Part shown: positions 9,645 to 18,338 of the stretch, in pieces
Numbering within the stretch: the stretch's first letter is position 1
Layout of the letters: each line of letters starts with the position of its first letter
Assembly: GCA_011389895.1 (NCBI GenBank)
Contig: JAABTN010000008.1
Span: forward strand, 41,719-105,718
Direction: 5' to 3'
Source of the DNA: Maritimibacter sp.
Lineage (GTDB): Bacteria > Pseudomonadota > Alphaproteobacteria > Rhodobacterales > Rhodobacteraceae
Length of the DNA: 64,000 nt
Program-made: the position numbers and the translations under genes
Notes under the pieces: model-generated
Told to the model about the DNA's origin: nothing
Seen by the model: only the letters and a program-made list of their open reading frames with translations
Database searches by the model: none

Positions 9645-9690
9645 TGCTGGTATCCTTCCAGATAAGCGCCCCTCGTTGGGGAGGGGTGTC
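9645..9690 (-). promoter_or_regulatory. serC leader with stem-loop before the start
   Basis: On the minus strand a stem CCCCTC / GAGGGG with a six-base loop (plus positions 9669-9686) lies about 20 bases before the serC Shine-Dalgarno sequence. A conserved RNA element called the serC motif has been described upstream of serC in some Alphaproteobacteria. I cannot match this leader to it by eye, so only the hairpin is asserted. Confidence 0.35.
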
Positions 9691-9808
9691 CCGCCGTCGC
9701 AGATACGGGCGGGGCAGGCTGCCGACAAGGGTGAAAACGGCCAAAACCGCCGAAAAGCCGGTGCTTGCGGGCACGGCGTGTCGCGCATCGGAAACTTTCC
9801 GGGCCGGA

Positions 9809-10414
9809 TCAGGCTTTGTCGGCCAACCGGGCTTCGGCGGCGCGCAGGTCGCGCTCGGTGTTGATATTGGCCAGCTTTTCCTCGGAAAACACCACGCCGA
9901 CCGCGTGCTTTTCCTCGGTGAAATCGGTCACCTTGCGCGTGCCGGACACGATCGAGCCACGCAGGCTCTCGGCCAGCTCGGTATACCAAAGCCCGATGAC
10001 CGGATGCGCCCCTTCGCTGGTTTCCGCCAGCACGATGGGCGCGCGCGACGAGATTTGCGCGCCGATCAGCGTATCGACGAGGTTTTTTGGCAGGAACGGC
10101 GTGTCGGTGGGCACCGTCACGACCCATGTCTCGCGCATCGCCACGGCCCAATCCATCGCGGCGAGAATACCCGCGAGCGGGCCGGGGTGGTCATCGAAGC
10201 TGTCGGCAAAGACCGGGAACTTCGTTCCGAATCGCTTGGGGTCGCCATTGGCGGAGATGCCGACATGGCTGACCTGCGGGGCGAGCCGCGCGCCGACATG
10301 GTCGATCAATGGCCTGCCCGCAAGGCTGACAAAGGCCTTGTCGCGGTCTCCCATCCGTTTGCCGCGCCCACCGGCGAGGATCACGCCGGGCGGCTTTCCA
10401 TCAGACCTGTCCAT
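9809..10414 (-). CDS. mobA: Molybdenum cofactor guanylyltransferase
   Basis: A 201-residue MobA, which transfers GMP from GTP to molybdopterin to form the guanine dinucleotide cofactor used by DMSO-reductase-type enzymes. The nucleotide-binding opening [18 protein letters not shown] (about residues 10-27) and the later [11 protein letters not shown] block (about 98-108) are the family's signature. The length is usual. It precedes serC on the same strand by about 164 bases. No other molybdenum gene is in the window. Confidence 0.93.
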   Translation of the reverse strand: MDRSDGKPPGVILAGGRGKRMGDRDKAFVSLAGRPLIDHVGARLAPQVSHVGISANGDPKRFGTKFPVFADSFDDHPGPLAGILAAMDWAVAMRETWVVTVPTDTPFLPKNLVDTLIGAQISSRAPIVLAETSEGAHPVIGLWYTELAESLRGSIVSGTRKVTDFTEEKHAVGVVFSEEKLANINTERDLRAAEARLADKA

Positions 10415-10528
10415 AGGGATATGCTACGCCACCCATCCGTGACTGCAACCACTTGCGCAAGGTTCGGGTTGCGCAAGGGCGAAAGCCCGCATAGCCCTTG
10501 GGGCCAAACCAGACCCACGGAGTTTTCC

Positions 10529-11239
10529 ATGGCCAATGACCGCTCGAAGCCTTTCTGGCGGGGGACCCGCGATGGTGCGCCCTTCATCCTCGTGATTCTG
10601 CCCTTCGCGATGCTGTTCGGCGTTGTGGCGACCGAGGCCGGGCTTGATATCGCACAGACCATGGTGATGACCATTTTCGTCATCGCCGGGGCGGCGCAGT
10701 TTGCCGCCGTGCAGCAGATGGTCGACAGCGCGCCGGTGTTCATGGTTCTGGCAACCTCGCTTGCCGTGAACCTGCGGATGGCGATGTATTCGGCGACGAT
10801 GGTGCCCCACCTTGGGACAGCGCCGCTGTGGAAACGCGCGCTCGTGGCGTATTTCCTTGTCGATCAATCGGCGGTCATGGGGGCGGACACGTTCGAGCGC
10901 GAGGCAGGGCGGGACACCGGGTGGAAGGTTCTCTACCTCCTTGGCGTCATGCTGCCCATCGCCCCGTTCTGGTATGGGGGCACGCTTTTCGGGGCGCTCG
11001 TGGGAGGGCGTATTCCCGACAGCTTCGCGCTTGATTTCGCGATGCCGATCACCTTTCTCGCGATGATCGCGCCGATGGTGAAGACATTGCCACATCTGGC
11101 GGCGGCGCTGACCTCGGTCCTGTTGGCGCTGGTGTTGGCCGGGCTTCCGTTCGGCTCCGGCCTCTTGGTCGCGGCGCTCGCGGCGATGATTGTCGGGGCG
11201 AGCCTTGAGCGGACGATGGAACGAAAGGGCACGACATGA
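10529..11239 (+). CDS. azlC: AzlC family branched-chain amino acid exporter subunit
   Basis: A 236-residue membrane protein with about seven hydrophobic segments. The N-terminus FWRGTRDGAPFILVILPFAMLFGV and the block AGAAQFAAVQ are typical of AzlC. AzlC works with AzlD as a branched-chain amino acid or azaleucine exporter. The ATG at 10529 begins the family's usual N-terminus; a much longer open frame upstream is antisense to mobA and not real. Its stop overlaps the azlD start by four bases. Confidence 0.93.
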   Translation: MANDRSKPFWRGTRDGAPFILVILPFAMLFGVVATEAGLDIAQTMVMTIFVIAGAAQFAAVQQMVDSAPVFMVLATSLAVNLRMAMYSATMVPHLGTAPLWKRALVAYFLVDQSAVMGADTFEREAGRDTGWKVLYLLGVMLPIAPFWYGGTLFGALVGGRIPDSFALDFAMPITFLAMIAPMVKTLPHLAAALTSVLLALVLAGLPFGSGLLVAALAAMIVGASLERTMERKGTT

Positions 11240-11571
11240 TCACGGCATTCAGCGACGCGCAGATATGGCTTGTCATCGCGCTTTTGGGTCTTGGCACTTT
11301 CCTGATCCGGTTCTCGTTTCTCGGGATCATCGGCGATCGTGATCTTCCGGGCTGGGTGCTGCGCATGTTGCGCTATACGCCGGTCGCGGTGATCCCCGGT
11401 CTTGTCGCTCCGCTCGTGCTGTGGCCCGCCGCGACCGGGGGCACGCCGGACCCTGCTCGGTTGACGGCAGCCGCGGTGACGCTCGCCATCGGTGCGACCA
11501 CCAAGAACGTGCTCTTGGCGATCCTCGGCGGGGCCGCGACGCTGTTTGCGATGCTCTGGCTTCTGGGGTGA
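11236..11571 (+). CDS. azlD: AzlD domain protein
   Basis: A 111-residue, four-segment membrane protein, the small partner of AzlC. The block RFSFLGIIGDRDLPGWVLRML followed by YTPVAVIPGLVAPLV is characteristic. It overlaps azlC (ATGA), so the two are translationally coupled. Confidence 0.92.
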   Translation: MITAFSDAQIWLVIALLGLGTFLIRFSFLGIIGDRDLPGWVLRMLRYTPVAVIPGLVAPLVLWPAATGGTPDPARLTAAAVTLAIGATTKNVLLAILGGAATLFAMLWLLG

Positions 11572-11704
11572 GCCGCGATCAGAGCGCGCGGGATACGCGG
11601 GATGCCCTGCGCCAAGGCTCGTGTGGCCGATGCGGCGCGGGCGGCTGTCTCGGCAAGGTATTTAAGAAACGGTGAAAGACCGATGGGCCCGCGCATGACA
11701 CGGC

Positions 11705-11735
11705 AAAAGCCGCCGGGGATGATCCGGCGGCTTTT
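11705..11735. terminator. Bidirectional terminator between azlD and rpmJ
   Basis: A 12-bp inverted repeat AAAAGCCGCCGG / CCGGCGGCTTTT gives a hairpin with A and T tracts on both sides. It can end rpmJ on the minus strand and azlCD on the plus strand. Between azlD and this hairpin (11572-11704) I see no gene. Confidence 0.88.
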
Positions 11736-11757
11736 GAATAAAACGTCGAGCTTTTGC

Positions 11758-11883
11758 TCAGCCCTGGCGTGCCTTGAAGCGGCGCTGGGTCTTGTTGATC
11801 ACGTAGACGCGGCCCTTGCGGCGCACGACACGGCAATCCCGATGCCGGTTCTTCAGCGAGCGGAGCGAGTTGCGGACTTTCAT
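11758..11883 (-). CDS. rpmJ: 50S ribosomal protein L36
   Basis: A 41-residue very basic protein that starts [17 protein letters not shown] and continues [24 protein letters not shown] to its end. This is the L36 form usual in Alphaproteobacteria. It keeps one internal cysteine and a single histidine, so the classical zinc site of the other L36 form is incomplete. GGAGAAGGACC precedes the ATG. It is monocistronic, ended by the hairpin at 11705-11735. Confidence 0.95.
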   Translation of the reverse strand: MKVRNSLRSLKNRHRDCRVVRRKGRVYVINKTQRRFKARQG

Positions 11884-11950
11884 GGTCCTTCTCCTCATTC
11901 GCGGCGCTGGTCGCGCCATTGTGTTCATGCCTCAGGTGCGAGGCGGTTCA

Positions 11951-12025
11951 TGGTGGGCGATACTGGGATCGAACCAGTGACCCCTTCGATGTCAACGAAG
12001 TGCTCTACCGCTGAGCTAATCGCCC
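11951..12025 (-). tRNA. tRNA-Val (GAC anticodon)
   Basis: Read on the minus strand the sequence folds as a cloverleaf: acceptor GGGCGAT / ATCGCCC, D arm with AGCTCAGCGGTAGAGC, anticodon stem CTTCG / CGAAG with loop TTGACAT (anticodon GAC), a T arm ending GGTTCGATCCC, discriminator A and an encoded CCA. No integrase gene or duplicated 3' end is seen nearby, so there is no sign of use as an integration site. Confidence 0.97.
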
Positions 12026-12170
12026 TTATGTACGTCCGGGGGTGAACCCAAACAACGAGACGCGGGAAAACCCCGCGCCGGTCGCGGTTCTATAAAAGGA
12101 GTCTGCCCCCCTTGCAAGGGGGTTTTGGCCCGCCATCGCTTTGGGCTATGTATAGACGTCAGGAGTCGTC

Positions 12171-13031
12171 ATGAGCCCTTCGTATCGCGTTCACATGCCA
12201 AACCTTCGCACGACCTCGGTCGTGTTCGCCTCGCCACACTCCGGGCGCGACTATGGTTGGTCATTTCTGCGCAAGACGGTGCTTGATTCCCGGACCATCC
12301 GGTCCTCAGAAGATGCCTTTGTCGATGAGCTGTTTTGCGCGGTCTCGCAACAGGGCGCGCCGTTGATCACGCTGGACGTGCCGCGCGCCTATGTCGACGT
12401 GAACCGTGGCAAGCAGGAGCTTGATCCGGCCTTGATCAAGGGGGTCGAGAAAAAGGGGCACAATCCGCGCGTGGCCTCTGGCCTCGGGGTCATACCACGG
12501 GTGGTAGCGGGGGGTCGCCAAATCTACCGCGGCAAGATCACGCTGGCCGAGGCCGAGACGCGGCTACGCACCCATTGGGACCCCTATCATGCGCGGCTCT
12601 CGGCGCTGCTGGACGAAGCGCACCACCTGTTCGGGCAAAGCATCCTGATTGATTGCCACTCGATGCCGCATGAGGCGATCGACAGCCTGTGCCGGGGTCG
12701 TTCGCACAAGCCCGAGATCGTTCTGGGGGATCGTTTCGGGGCCTCCGCCACCAGCGATATCGTGGACGAGATCGAGGCGGCTTTCGTGGCCGAAGGGTTG
12801 AAGGTCGCGCGCAACACGCCCTTTGCGGGCGCCTATACCACCCAGACCTATGGTCGCCCTGCCCGTGACCGCCACGCTGTGCAGATCGAGATCGACCGGA
12901 TGCTTTACATGAACGAACGCACCCTGCGCCCGAATGCAAATTTTGCACCCATGCAGGCGATCCTGGCAAGGGTGAGCGAGCGGATTTGCGAATTGGGCCG
13001 GGCGCAAGAGCTTCCGCTGGCAGCCGAATAA
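12171..13031 (+). CDS. N-formylglutamate amidohydrolase family protein
   Basis: A 286-residue zinc hydrolase-like protein of the family that cleaves N-formylglutamate to formate and glutamate in histidine breakdown. Visible motifs are ASPHSGRDY (about 21-29), DVPRAYVDVNRG with conserved Asp and Arg (about 67-78), LIDCHSMPH (about 160-168) and VQIEIDRMLYM (about 243-253). AGGAG lies eight bases before the ATG. No other histidine-utilisation gene is near, so the real substrate may be a different N-acyl amino acid. Confidence 0.87.
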   Translation: MSPSYRVHMPNLRTTSVVFASPHSGRDYGWSFLRKTVLDSRTIRSSEDAFVDELFCAVSQQGAPLITLDVPRAYVDVNRGKQELDPALIKGVEKKGHNPRVASGLGVIPRVVAGGRQIYRGKITLAEAETRLRTHWDPYHARLSALLDEAHHLFGQSILIDCHSMPHEAIDSLCRGRSHKPEIVLGDRFGASATSDIVDEIEAAFVAEGLKVARNTPFAGAYTTQTYGRPARDRHAVQIEIDRMLYMNERTLRPNANFAPMQAILARVSERICELGRAQELPLAAE

Positions 13032-13038
13032 CCCGGTC

Positions 13039-14292
13039 TCATCGGATTGACCGGCCTTTCAGGATCGCACCATCGCCAAAGCGCGCGCGGATGGCATCGG
13101 TCGCCTTCTCGGCCGCGCGTCTCTGGGCGGCTTGTGGATCGAGAAGATCCCCGGCCATATCGGCCCCGTCGGCGGCCGAGATTTCGGATATCCCGACACC
13201 GATGAGCCGAAAGGGGCCGCGACCTGAGACCGTGTCGAACAGGGCGCGCGCGGTGCGATAGATGCGATCGGCGGATTGGGTCGTGTCCGGCAGACCGGTG
13301 CGTTTCGTGATCAGCCGGAAATTCGCCTGCTTCAGCTTGAGCGTGATTACGCGCCCGGCCTTGTCCGTGGCCTTGGCGCGATCCGCAACTTTCTCGGACA
13401 GCCGCCACAGGTGGCCATCCAGAAGATCGGGGTCGGCGGTGTCTTCGAAAAATGTGGTCTCGTTCGAGATCGACTTCACCGGCGCATGGGCGGTGATCCG
13501 GCGAAAATCCTCGCCGCGCGACAGGTGATAAAGCCTCTCGCCCATGCTGCCAAAGCGGGTGATGAGCGCGTCCCGGTCCCAGCGCAAGAGATCGGTGAAG
13601 GTGCGGATGCCCGCCTTGTCCAGCGTCGCCTGCGCCGCCGCCCCGACACCCCAGATCATGCGCACCGGTTTGTCCCGCAGAAACGCCATCGTTTCGGCCT
13701 GTCCGATCACCGAGAACCCGCGCGGCTTGTCGAGATCCGAGGCGACCTTGGCGAGAAACTTGTTATGGCTCAATCCGATCGAGCCGGTCAGCCCAAGCTC
13801 GTCCTGCATCCGCTTGACCAGCTTGGCGAGCATCACGGCAGGCGGGTGACCATGCAGGCGCTCGGTCCCGGTCATGTCGAGAAACGCCTCGTCCAGCGAC
13901 AGGGGTTCGACCGAAGGGGTCAGCTCATCCATCATGGCGCGGATCTGTTTCGACACGGCGGCGTAATGCGCGCCGCGCGGTTTGATGACCACGGCATCGG
14001 GGCAAAGCGCCAGCGCCTTGAACATCGGCATGGCCGAGCGCACGCCGCGAATGCGCGCCACGTAGCAGGCGGTCGATACCACGCCGCGCCTGCCGCCCCC
14101 GATGATCACCGGCTTGTCCGCGAGGTCCGGGTTGTCGCGTTTCTCGACAGAGGCATAGAAAGCATCGCAATCCATATGCGCGATGGACAGATCGAAAAGC
14201 TCGGGGTGGGACAGCACGCGGGGGCTTCGGCAGGCGGGACAACGCTTGCCGTCATCGAAGGTGGTCAGGCAGTCTCGGCACAGGGCGGGCAT
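13039..14292 (-). CDS. dinB: DNA polymerase IV with N-terminal zinc-ribbon-like extension
   Basis: A 417-residue Y-family translesion polymerase. The palm signatures MDCDAFYASVE (about residues 39-49) and SLDEAFLDMTG (about 136-146) carry the catalytic acidic residues. The helix-hairpin-helix region and little-finger domain follow. It differs from E. coli DinB (about 350 aa) by a 30-residue N-terminal extension with four cysteines (C5, C8, C18, C21) spaced like a zinc ribbon. No beta-clamp motif was confirmed at the C-terminus. It converges on the amidohydrolase gene with a seven-base gap. Confidence 0.94.
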   Translation of the reverse strand: MPALCRDCLTTFDDGKRCPACRSPRVLSHPELFDLSIAHMDCDAFYASVEKRDNPDLADKPVIIGGGRRGVVSTACYVARIRGVRSAMPMFKALALCPDAVVIKPRGAHYAAVSKQIRAMMDELTPSVEPLSLDEAFLDMTGTERLHGHPPAVMLAKLVKRMQDELGLTGSIGLSHNKFLAKVASDLDKPRGFSVIGQAETMAFLRDKPVRMIWGVGAAAQATLDKAGIRTFTDLLRWDRDALITRFGSMGERLYHLSRGEDFRRITAHAPVKSISNETTFFEDTADPDLLDGHLWRLSEKVADRAKATDKAGRVITLKLKQANFRLITKRTGLPDTTQSADRIYRTARALFDTVSGRGPFRLIGVGISEISAADGADMAGDLLDPQAAQRRAAEKATDAIRARFGDGAILKGRSIR

Positions 14293-14301
14293 GGCCGCAT
14301 A

Positions 14302-14901
14302 CTACACCTTTGCGCGGGCGCGGGCGACGGCAATCATGGCAAGACCCGCGATCCAGAAGGCGATGCACAGACCCAGCGCGTTGAGCGCGACCTGACCGGG
14401 GGTGAGAACCGAGAGGTCGATGAAGAAATACGGATACTGACCGTCAAAGAGCCCACGCAAAATGGCATAGGCCACGTAAAGCAAGGGCCAGGCCAGCCAG
14501 ATGAACGCCAGCTTCCATGGAAAGGCGATGTGGCGGGCAAAGGCAAACCACCACAGCGCTGTGCCAAGCGGCACGAGCGTATGGGTGGCGTGGTCAGCAA
14601 AGAAATCGAGCCCCGTCTTGGAATAATCCGCAAGCAGGCCGTGATAGACCACGCCAACGATCAAGATCCAGAGCGTGAGCGCGGCCAGCCACCCGGCGGG
14701 CGGGCGTGTGCCGCCAAGCGCCATGGTGGTAAAGGTCAGCGCGACCAGCAGGTTGGTCAGGATCGTGAAAAACCGGGCCAGCACCCAAAGCGTGACCCCG
14801 ACGCTGCCGTTGATCTCTAACGACAGGGCGAACTGGGCGGCGAGACCGGCCCAAGCCAGCAGGGCAAGCAGCGCGGCGGAAAGGCGAACAGAACGGGTCA
14901 T
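14302..14901 (-). CDS. Pr6Pr family six-helix membrane protein
   Basis: A 199-residue integral membrane protein with six predicted hydrophobic segments. The run [16 protein letters not shown] near residue 42 and [13 protein letters not shown] near 110 fit the Pr6Pr (FAR-17a/AIG1-like) group. The function is unknown; related eukaryotic proteins hydrolyse fatty acid esters of hydroxy fatty acids, but that cannot be extended here. It lies just upstream of dinB on the same strand, nine bases apart, and may be co-transcribed. Confidence 0.78.
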   Translation of the reverse strand: MTRSVRLSAALLALLAWAGLAAQFALSLEINGSVGVTLWVLARFFTILTNLLVALTFTTMALGGTRPPAGWLAALTLWILIVGVVYHGLLADYSKTGLDFFADHATHTLVPLGTALWWFAFARHIAFPWKLAFIWLAWPLLYVAYAILRGLFDGQYPYFFIDLSVLTPGQVALNALGLCIAFWIAGLAMIAVARARAKV

Positions 14902-14973
14902 GTCGAAAGTTTGCGTGAATCCGGTTTTTGCACAAGCCCTTGCGTGACGTCACCGGCGGTGGAAGATAGCGCC

Positions 14974-15690
14974 ATGGAGTGGCGGGACGAAGGCACAGTG
15001 TTGAGCGTGCGCAAGCATGGCGAAACCTCGGCGATCATCGAGGTGTTCACGCCGGAGCATGGGCGCCATGCCGGCGTGGTGCGCGGCGGCGTAAGTCGCA
15101 AGATCGCCCCGATCCTTCAACCGGGGGCGCAGCTTGATCTCGCGTGGCGGGCCCGGTTGGACGAACACATCGGGGCTTTCACCGTCGAACCGGTGAAAAG
15201 CCGCGCGTCGGTGATGTCGGATCGCCGCGCCTTGGCCGCGCTGAACGCGATCACCGCGCTTTTGGCGTTCGCCCTGCCGGAACGTGAACCGCACCCGCAG
15301 CTTTATGAACAGACCATCGCGATGCTCGATCTACTGTCCACGTCCCCGGATTGGCCGGTCGGATACCTGCAATGGGAACGCGCGCTTTTGGAGGAATTGG
15401 GATACGGGCTCGACCTTGGGGCCTGTGCGGTGACGGGGGATCGTGACGATCTTGTTTACGTGTCGCCGAAAACCGGGCGCGCGGTCAGTGCCGAGGGCGC
15501 GGGGGCCTGGGCCGACAGGCTTCTACCGCTCCCCGATGAACTTCTGGGTGTGGTGACCGAGGATATGGCGGGGGTCGGGGACGGGCTACGCACCACCGGG
15601 CATTTCCTGACCCATGGGCTTGCCCACGCGCTGGGCGACCGGCCTCTGCCGGAGGCGCGCGCGCGGCTGGTGGACCGGCTCACGCGGTAG
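14974..15690 (+). CDS. recO: DNA repair protein RecO
   Basis: A 238-residue RecO, which helps RecR load RecA at gaps coated with SSB. The N-terminal OB fold begins [21 protein letters not shown] and includes [10 protein letters not shown] (about 30-39). A helical C-terminal domain follows, with only one cysteine (in GACAVTG), so the zinc site of some RecO proteins is absent. The start at 14974 was chosen because the family begins there and GGTGGAAGATAG lies upstream. Confidence 0.94.
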   Translation: MEWRDEGTVLSVRKHGETSAIIEVFTPEHGRHAGVVRGGVSRKIAPILQPGAQLDLAWRARLDEHIGAFTVEPVKSRASVMSDRRALAALNAITALLAFALPEREPHPQLYEQTIAMLDLLSTSPDWPVGYLQWERALLEELGYGLDLGACAVTGDRDDLVYVSPKTGRAVSAEGAGAWADRLLPLPDELLGVVTEDMAGVGDGLRTTGHFLTHGLAHALGDRPLPEARARLVDRLTR

Positions 15691-15747
15691 CGGAGCGCGC
15701 TGGCGCGCACACAGGTTTTGCGCGGCCTGGCCTGCGGCCCGACCACG

Positions 15748-15785
15748 CGGAGGGCCTCCGGCGGGGATATTTCGAGACCGGAAAG
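15748..15785 (+). repeat. Rhodobacteral intergenic motif (cctccggcggggatattt)
   Basis: The stretch after recO contains CGGAGGGCCTCCGGCGGGGA followed by TATTT. I remember closely similar strings recurring between genes in Rhodobacteraceae genomes. Only one clear copy is in this window, so the repeat status rests on memory. It contains the small palindrome GGAGGGCCTCC. Confidence 0.35.
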
Positions 15786-15794
15786 AGGGTGGGG

Positions 15795-16367
15795 TCAGGC
15801 GTCCTGAAGGGCGAGGATCGCGGCCATCAGGGTCGAGAGCGCGTCGGTGTTGTCGGTGCCGTCGACCGCGGAAAGCTCACCCATGCCGATATGCGCGCCG
15901 TAGATGATCCGGGCGAACTGCGGATTGGTGAAATCGAGCGCGCCCAAGATGTGTTCGAGGTAGGCCATACGACGTTTGTCGATCTCTTCCACGCCTTTCG
16001 CGACCACCGGGTCCGAGAGGCTCCAGGCGCGAATCGCGGGCTCCGTGGCCGCGCCGCCGAAGGCGTCGGTTTCCGCCGTGGTCGCGTCTTTCAGCCGGAA
16101 CAGGCGTTCGGTCGGTGTGCCGCCCGCGTCGATGGCGCGTTGAAGCGCGGACATGGCATGGTCGAGCCAATGGTTCAGCATTTGGAAGCGGAAGTCCGGC
16201 ACATCTTTGAAATGCCAGTAGAAACTGCCCTTTGTCGTGCCGAGCGCACGGGCCAGGGGTTCGGCTTTCAGGGCGTCGGGGCCGCCGGAAATCAGGGCTT
16301 TGAAGCCTGCCTTGATCCAGTCTTCGGTCGTGAGGCGGGGTTTTGAAAGGGTCATCGAAAAAGCCAT
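15795..16367 (-). CDS. TetR family transcriptional regulator
   Basis: A 190-residue TetR-type repressor or activator. The N-terminal helix-turn-helix is plain (about residues 10-60, with LARALGTTKGSFYWHFKD as the recognition part). The C-terminal ligand domain is helical. It lies beside, and on the same strand as, a methylsuccinyl-CoA dehydrogenase-like gene. Its own promoter carries a perfect palindrome that recurs at etfB and in partial form at the dehydrogenase promoter, so it may control that set. No Shine-Dalgarno sequence is visible and the promoter is very close, so the mRNA may be nearly leaderless. An ATG 12 bases inside (16355) is an alternative start. Confidence 0.88.
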   Translation of the reverse strand: MAFSMTLSKPRLTTEDWIKAGFKALISGGPDALKAEPLARALGTTKGSFYWHFKDVPDFRFQMLNHWLDHAMSALQRAIDAGGTPTERLFRLKDATTAETDAFGGAATEPAIRAWSLSDPVVAKGVEEIDKRRMAYLEHILGALDFTNPQFARIIYGAHIGMGELSAVDGTDNTDALSTLMAAILALQDA

Positions 16368-16382
16368 GCGTGAATTTGCACC

Positions 16383-16411
16383 AGCGTAATGCTGCGTTGC
16401 AGCAAAATCAA
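16383..16411 (-). promoter_or_regulatory. tetR promoter with CTGC-N3-GCAG palindrome in the spacer
   Basis: On the minus strand TTGATT (-35) and TACGCT (-10) are 17 bases apart. The spacer holds TGCTGC-AAC-GCAGCA, a perfect 6-bp-arm palindrome (plus 16390-16404). The -10 box is only a moderate match. A repressor bound here would block RNA polymerase. Autoregulation is inferred. Confidence 0.55.
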
Positions 16412-16495
16412 GCGGTTCGGCTTTCGGGCCGCTGAACGTGGCCAAGCGGCACAGGGCCGCGTGCCCCGCCAGCGCATGTTCTTCCTGCGGTGTCG

Positions 16496-18169
16496 TCAGC
16501 CAAGCAGGCGGCGGGCGATGACCTGTGCCTGAATTTCTGCGGCCCCTTCGAAGATGTTGAGAATGCGGGCATCGCACAGGATGCGGCTGACCTGGTATTC
16601 CAGCGCGAAACCATTGCCACCGTGGATTTGCAGCGCGTTGTCGGCTGCCGCCCAGGCAACGCGGGCACCGAGGAGCTTCGCCATCCCGGCCTCAAGATCA
16701 CAGCGGCGGTCGTGGTCTTTCTCCCACGCCGAGAAATAGGTGAGCTGGCGCGCCACCATGATTTCCACCGCCATCATGGCGAGCTTGCCCGCAACGCGGG
16801 GGAAGGCGATCAGGGATTTGCCGAATTGCTTGCGGTCCTCGGCGTATTGCATCCCGACCTCAAGCGCGGATTGCGCGACGCCCACGGCACGAGCGGCGGT
16901 CTGGATCCGGGCGGACTCGAACGTCTGCATGAGTTGCTTGAACCCTTGGCCTTCGGTCCCGCCAAGCAGGTTGTCAGCGGGCACCTTGAACCCGTCGAAA
17001 CCAAGCTCGTATTCCTTCATCCCGCGATACCCGAGCACTTCGATTTCGCCCCCCGTCATGCCCTCGGTCGGGAACGGGGTGTCTTCGTCGCCGGGGGTTT
17101 TCTCGGCGATGAACATCGACAGGCCCTTGTAGTCATCGGTCGCCGGGTCGGTGCGCGCGAGCAGCGTCATGACATTGGCGCGCGCAGCATGGGTGATCCA
17201 GGTCTTGTTGCCGGTCACGCTGTAGCTGTCGCCATCCTTGACGGCGCGGGTGCGCAGGCTGCCAAGGTCCGATCCGGTGTTGGGTTCGGTAAAGACGGCG
17301 GTTGGCAGAACCTCGGCCGCGGCGATCTTTGGAAGCCATGTTTCCTTCTGCGCATCCGTGCCCCCGGCAAGGATCAGCTCGGCCGCAATCTCAGACCGGG
17401 TCGCGAGCGAGCCGACACCGATATACCCGCGCGAAAGCTCCTCAGACACCACGGCCATCGAGGCTTTCGACAGGCCCAGCCCCCCGAAATCCTCGGGGAT
17501 GGTCAGGCCGAATACGCCCATTTCGGCAAGCTCGTCGATCACCGACATCGGGATCAGATCGTCCTTGAGGTGCCAGTCATGGGCAAAGGGCACCACCTTT
17601 TCCTCGGCATATCGGCGAAACTGGTCACGGATCATTTCAAGGTCGTCATCGAGACCGGATTTGCCAAAGGTGGCGTGCCCCGCGTTGTCCTGCATCAGGG
17701 TGACGAGCCGCGCGCGCGCCGCAGGCGTGTTGCCCCCGGTCACAAGCGTCATTACCGCCGGTTGCATCAGCGCCCCGATGTCTTGCGGTCCCAGCCCCAT
17801 GTCGATCAGCTTCGCAATCTCGCCCTGCGACATCGGGATGCCGCCCTGAATTTGCCAGAGGTATTCGCCAAAGGCGATCTGGTGCAGCAATTGCTCCATC
17901 TCGCCAAAAGTGCCCGCGTCCGACAGGTGCTCGGCCCAGCTTTGCATCTGTCGCAGGGCCTTGGTGTAGGTCGCAAGCCAGGCAAGGGCATGGGCGGCGT
18001 ATTGGTTTTCTTCCAGCTTCGCGGGCGAGACCTTTCCATCCTCGACCACCATCGCGCGCACCGCTTCTTTGGCCTTGGTGAACACATCCTCGACGGGTGC
18101 GATGGCATCGCGCGTCAGGCGCGTGAGGTCGTCGAGAACGGGCGATGGCATGGTGGCGTCCTTGGGCAT
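16496..18169 (-). CDS. mcd: Acyl-CoA dehydrogenase, probably methylsuccinyl-CoA dehydrogenase
   Basis: A 557-residue flavoprotein. The last ~390 residues are a standard acyl-CoA dehydrogenase, with FTEPNTGSDLGSLRTRA (about 270) and GNKTWITHA, an FAD/CoA helical region with YAEDRKQFGKSL, and the catalytic glutamate in IFEGAAEIQ near the C-terminus. About 160 extra N-terminal residues (VLDDLTRLTRDAIAPVEDVF onward) distinguish it from short-chain enzymes and fit methylsuccinyl-CoA dehydrogenase of the ethylmalonyl-CoA pathway for acetyl-CoA assimilation. Such enzymes pass electrons to ETF, whose genes lie at 29-31 kb. The start at 18169 has GGGAG nine bases upstream. Other long acyl-CoA dehydrogenases (for example a DmdC-like enzyme) are the main alternative. 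Confidence 0.72.
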   Translation of the reverse strand: MPKDATMPSPVLDDLTRLTRDAIAPVEDVFTKAKEAVRAMVVEDGKVSPAKLEENQYAAHALAWLATYTKALRQMQSWAEHLSDAGTFGEMEQLLHQIAFGEYLWQIQGGIPMSQGEIAKLIDMGLGPQDIGALMQPAVMTLVTGGNTPAARARLVTLMQDNAGHATFGKSGLDDDLEMIRDQFRRYAEEKVVPFAHDWHLKDDLIPMSVIDELAEMGVFGLTIPEDFGGLGLSKASMAVVSEELSRGYIGVGSLATRSEIAAELILAGGTDAQKETWLPKIAAAEVLPTAVFTEPNTGSDLGSLRTRAVKDGDSYSVTGNKTWITHAARANVMTLLARTDPATDDYKGLSMFIAEKTPGDEDTPFPTEGMTGGEIEVLGYRGMKEYELGFDGFKVPADNLLGGTEGQGFKQLMQTFESARIQTAARAVGVAQSALEVGMQYAEDRKQFGKSLIAFPRVAGKLAMMAVEIMVARQLTYFSAWEKDHDRRCDLEAGMAKLLGARVAWAAADNALQIHGGNGFALEYQVSRILCDARILNIFEGAAEIQAQVIARRLLG

Positions 18170-18197
18170 GTGAAGCTCCCTGAAATCTGTCCCGCCG

Positions 18198-18252
18198 TTG
18201 ATAGGTATTTTGCAGGTGCAGCGCAACATTAATTCGCAGATGCAGCAAAATC
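18198..18252 (-). promoter_or_regulatory. mcd promoter with two related operator half-palindromes
   Basis: On the minus strand TTGCGC and TATCAA are 17 bases apart (plus 18198-18226). The spacer holds CGCTGC-ACC-TGCAAA and a second related copy, TGCTGC-ATC-TGCGAA, lies upstream. The plus strand shows both as GCAG-R-TGCAGC. The 12 bases TGCAGCAAAATC at 18241-18252 occur identically at the tetR operator (16398-16409). Confidence 0.5.
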
Positions 18253-18338
18253 GTTATCAAAATAACTCGACCGATTTCGGCTGCGGCTGCGGGGCGTTCC
18301 GGCTAGGATCCATCGACAGGTCAGAGGCGTGGGCTAAG

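Noticed and set aside
11951..12025. tRNA-Val as a phage or island attachment site
   Set aside because: No integrase, no duplicated tRNA end and only housekeeping genes on both sides.
13276..14820. 514-codon plus-strand frame across dinB and Pr6Pr
   Set aside because: It spans two well-supported genes on the other strand and has shadow-like composition.
16490..18232. 580-codon open frame antisense to mcd
   Set aside because: High GC in third positions of mcd leaves the opposite frame open. The translation has no family signatures and is rich in His, Arg and Gly typical of shadow frames.
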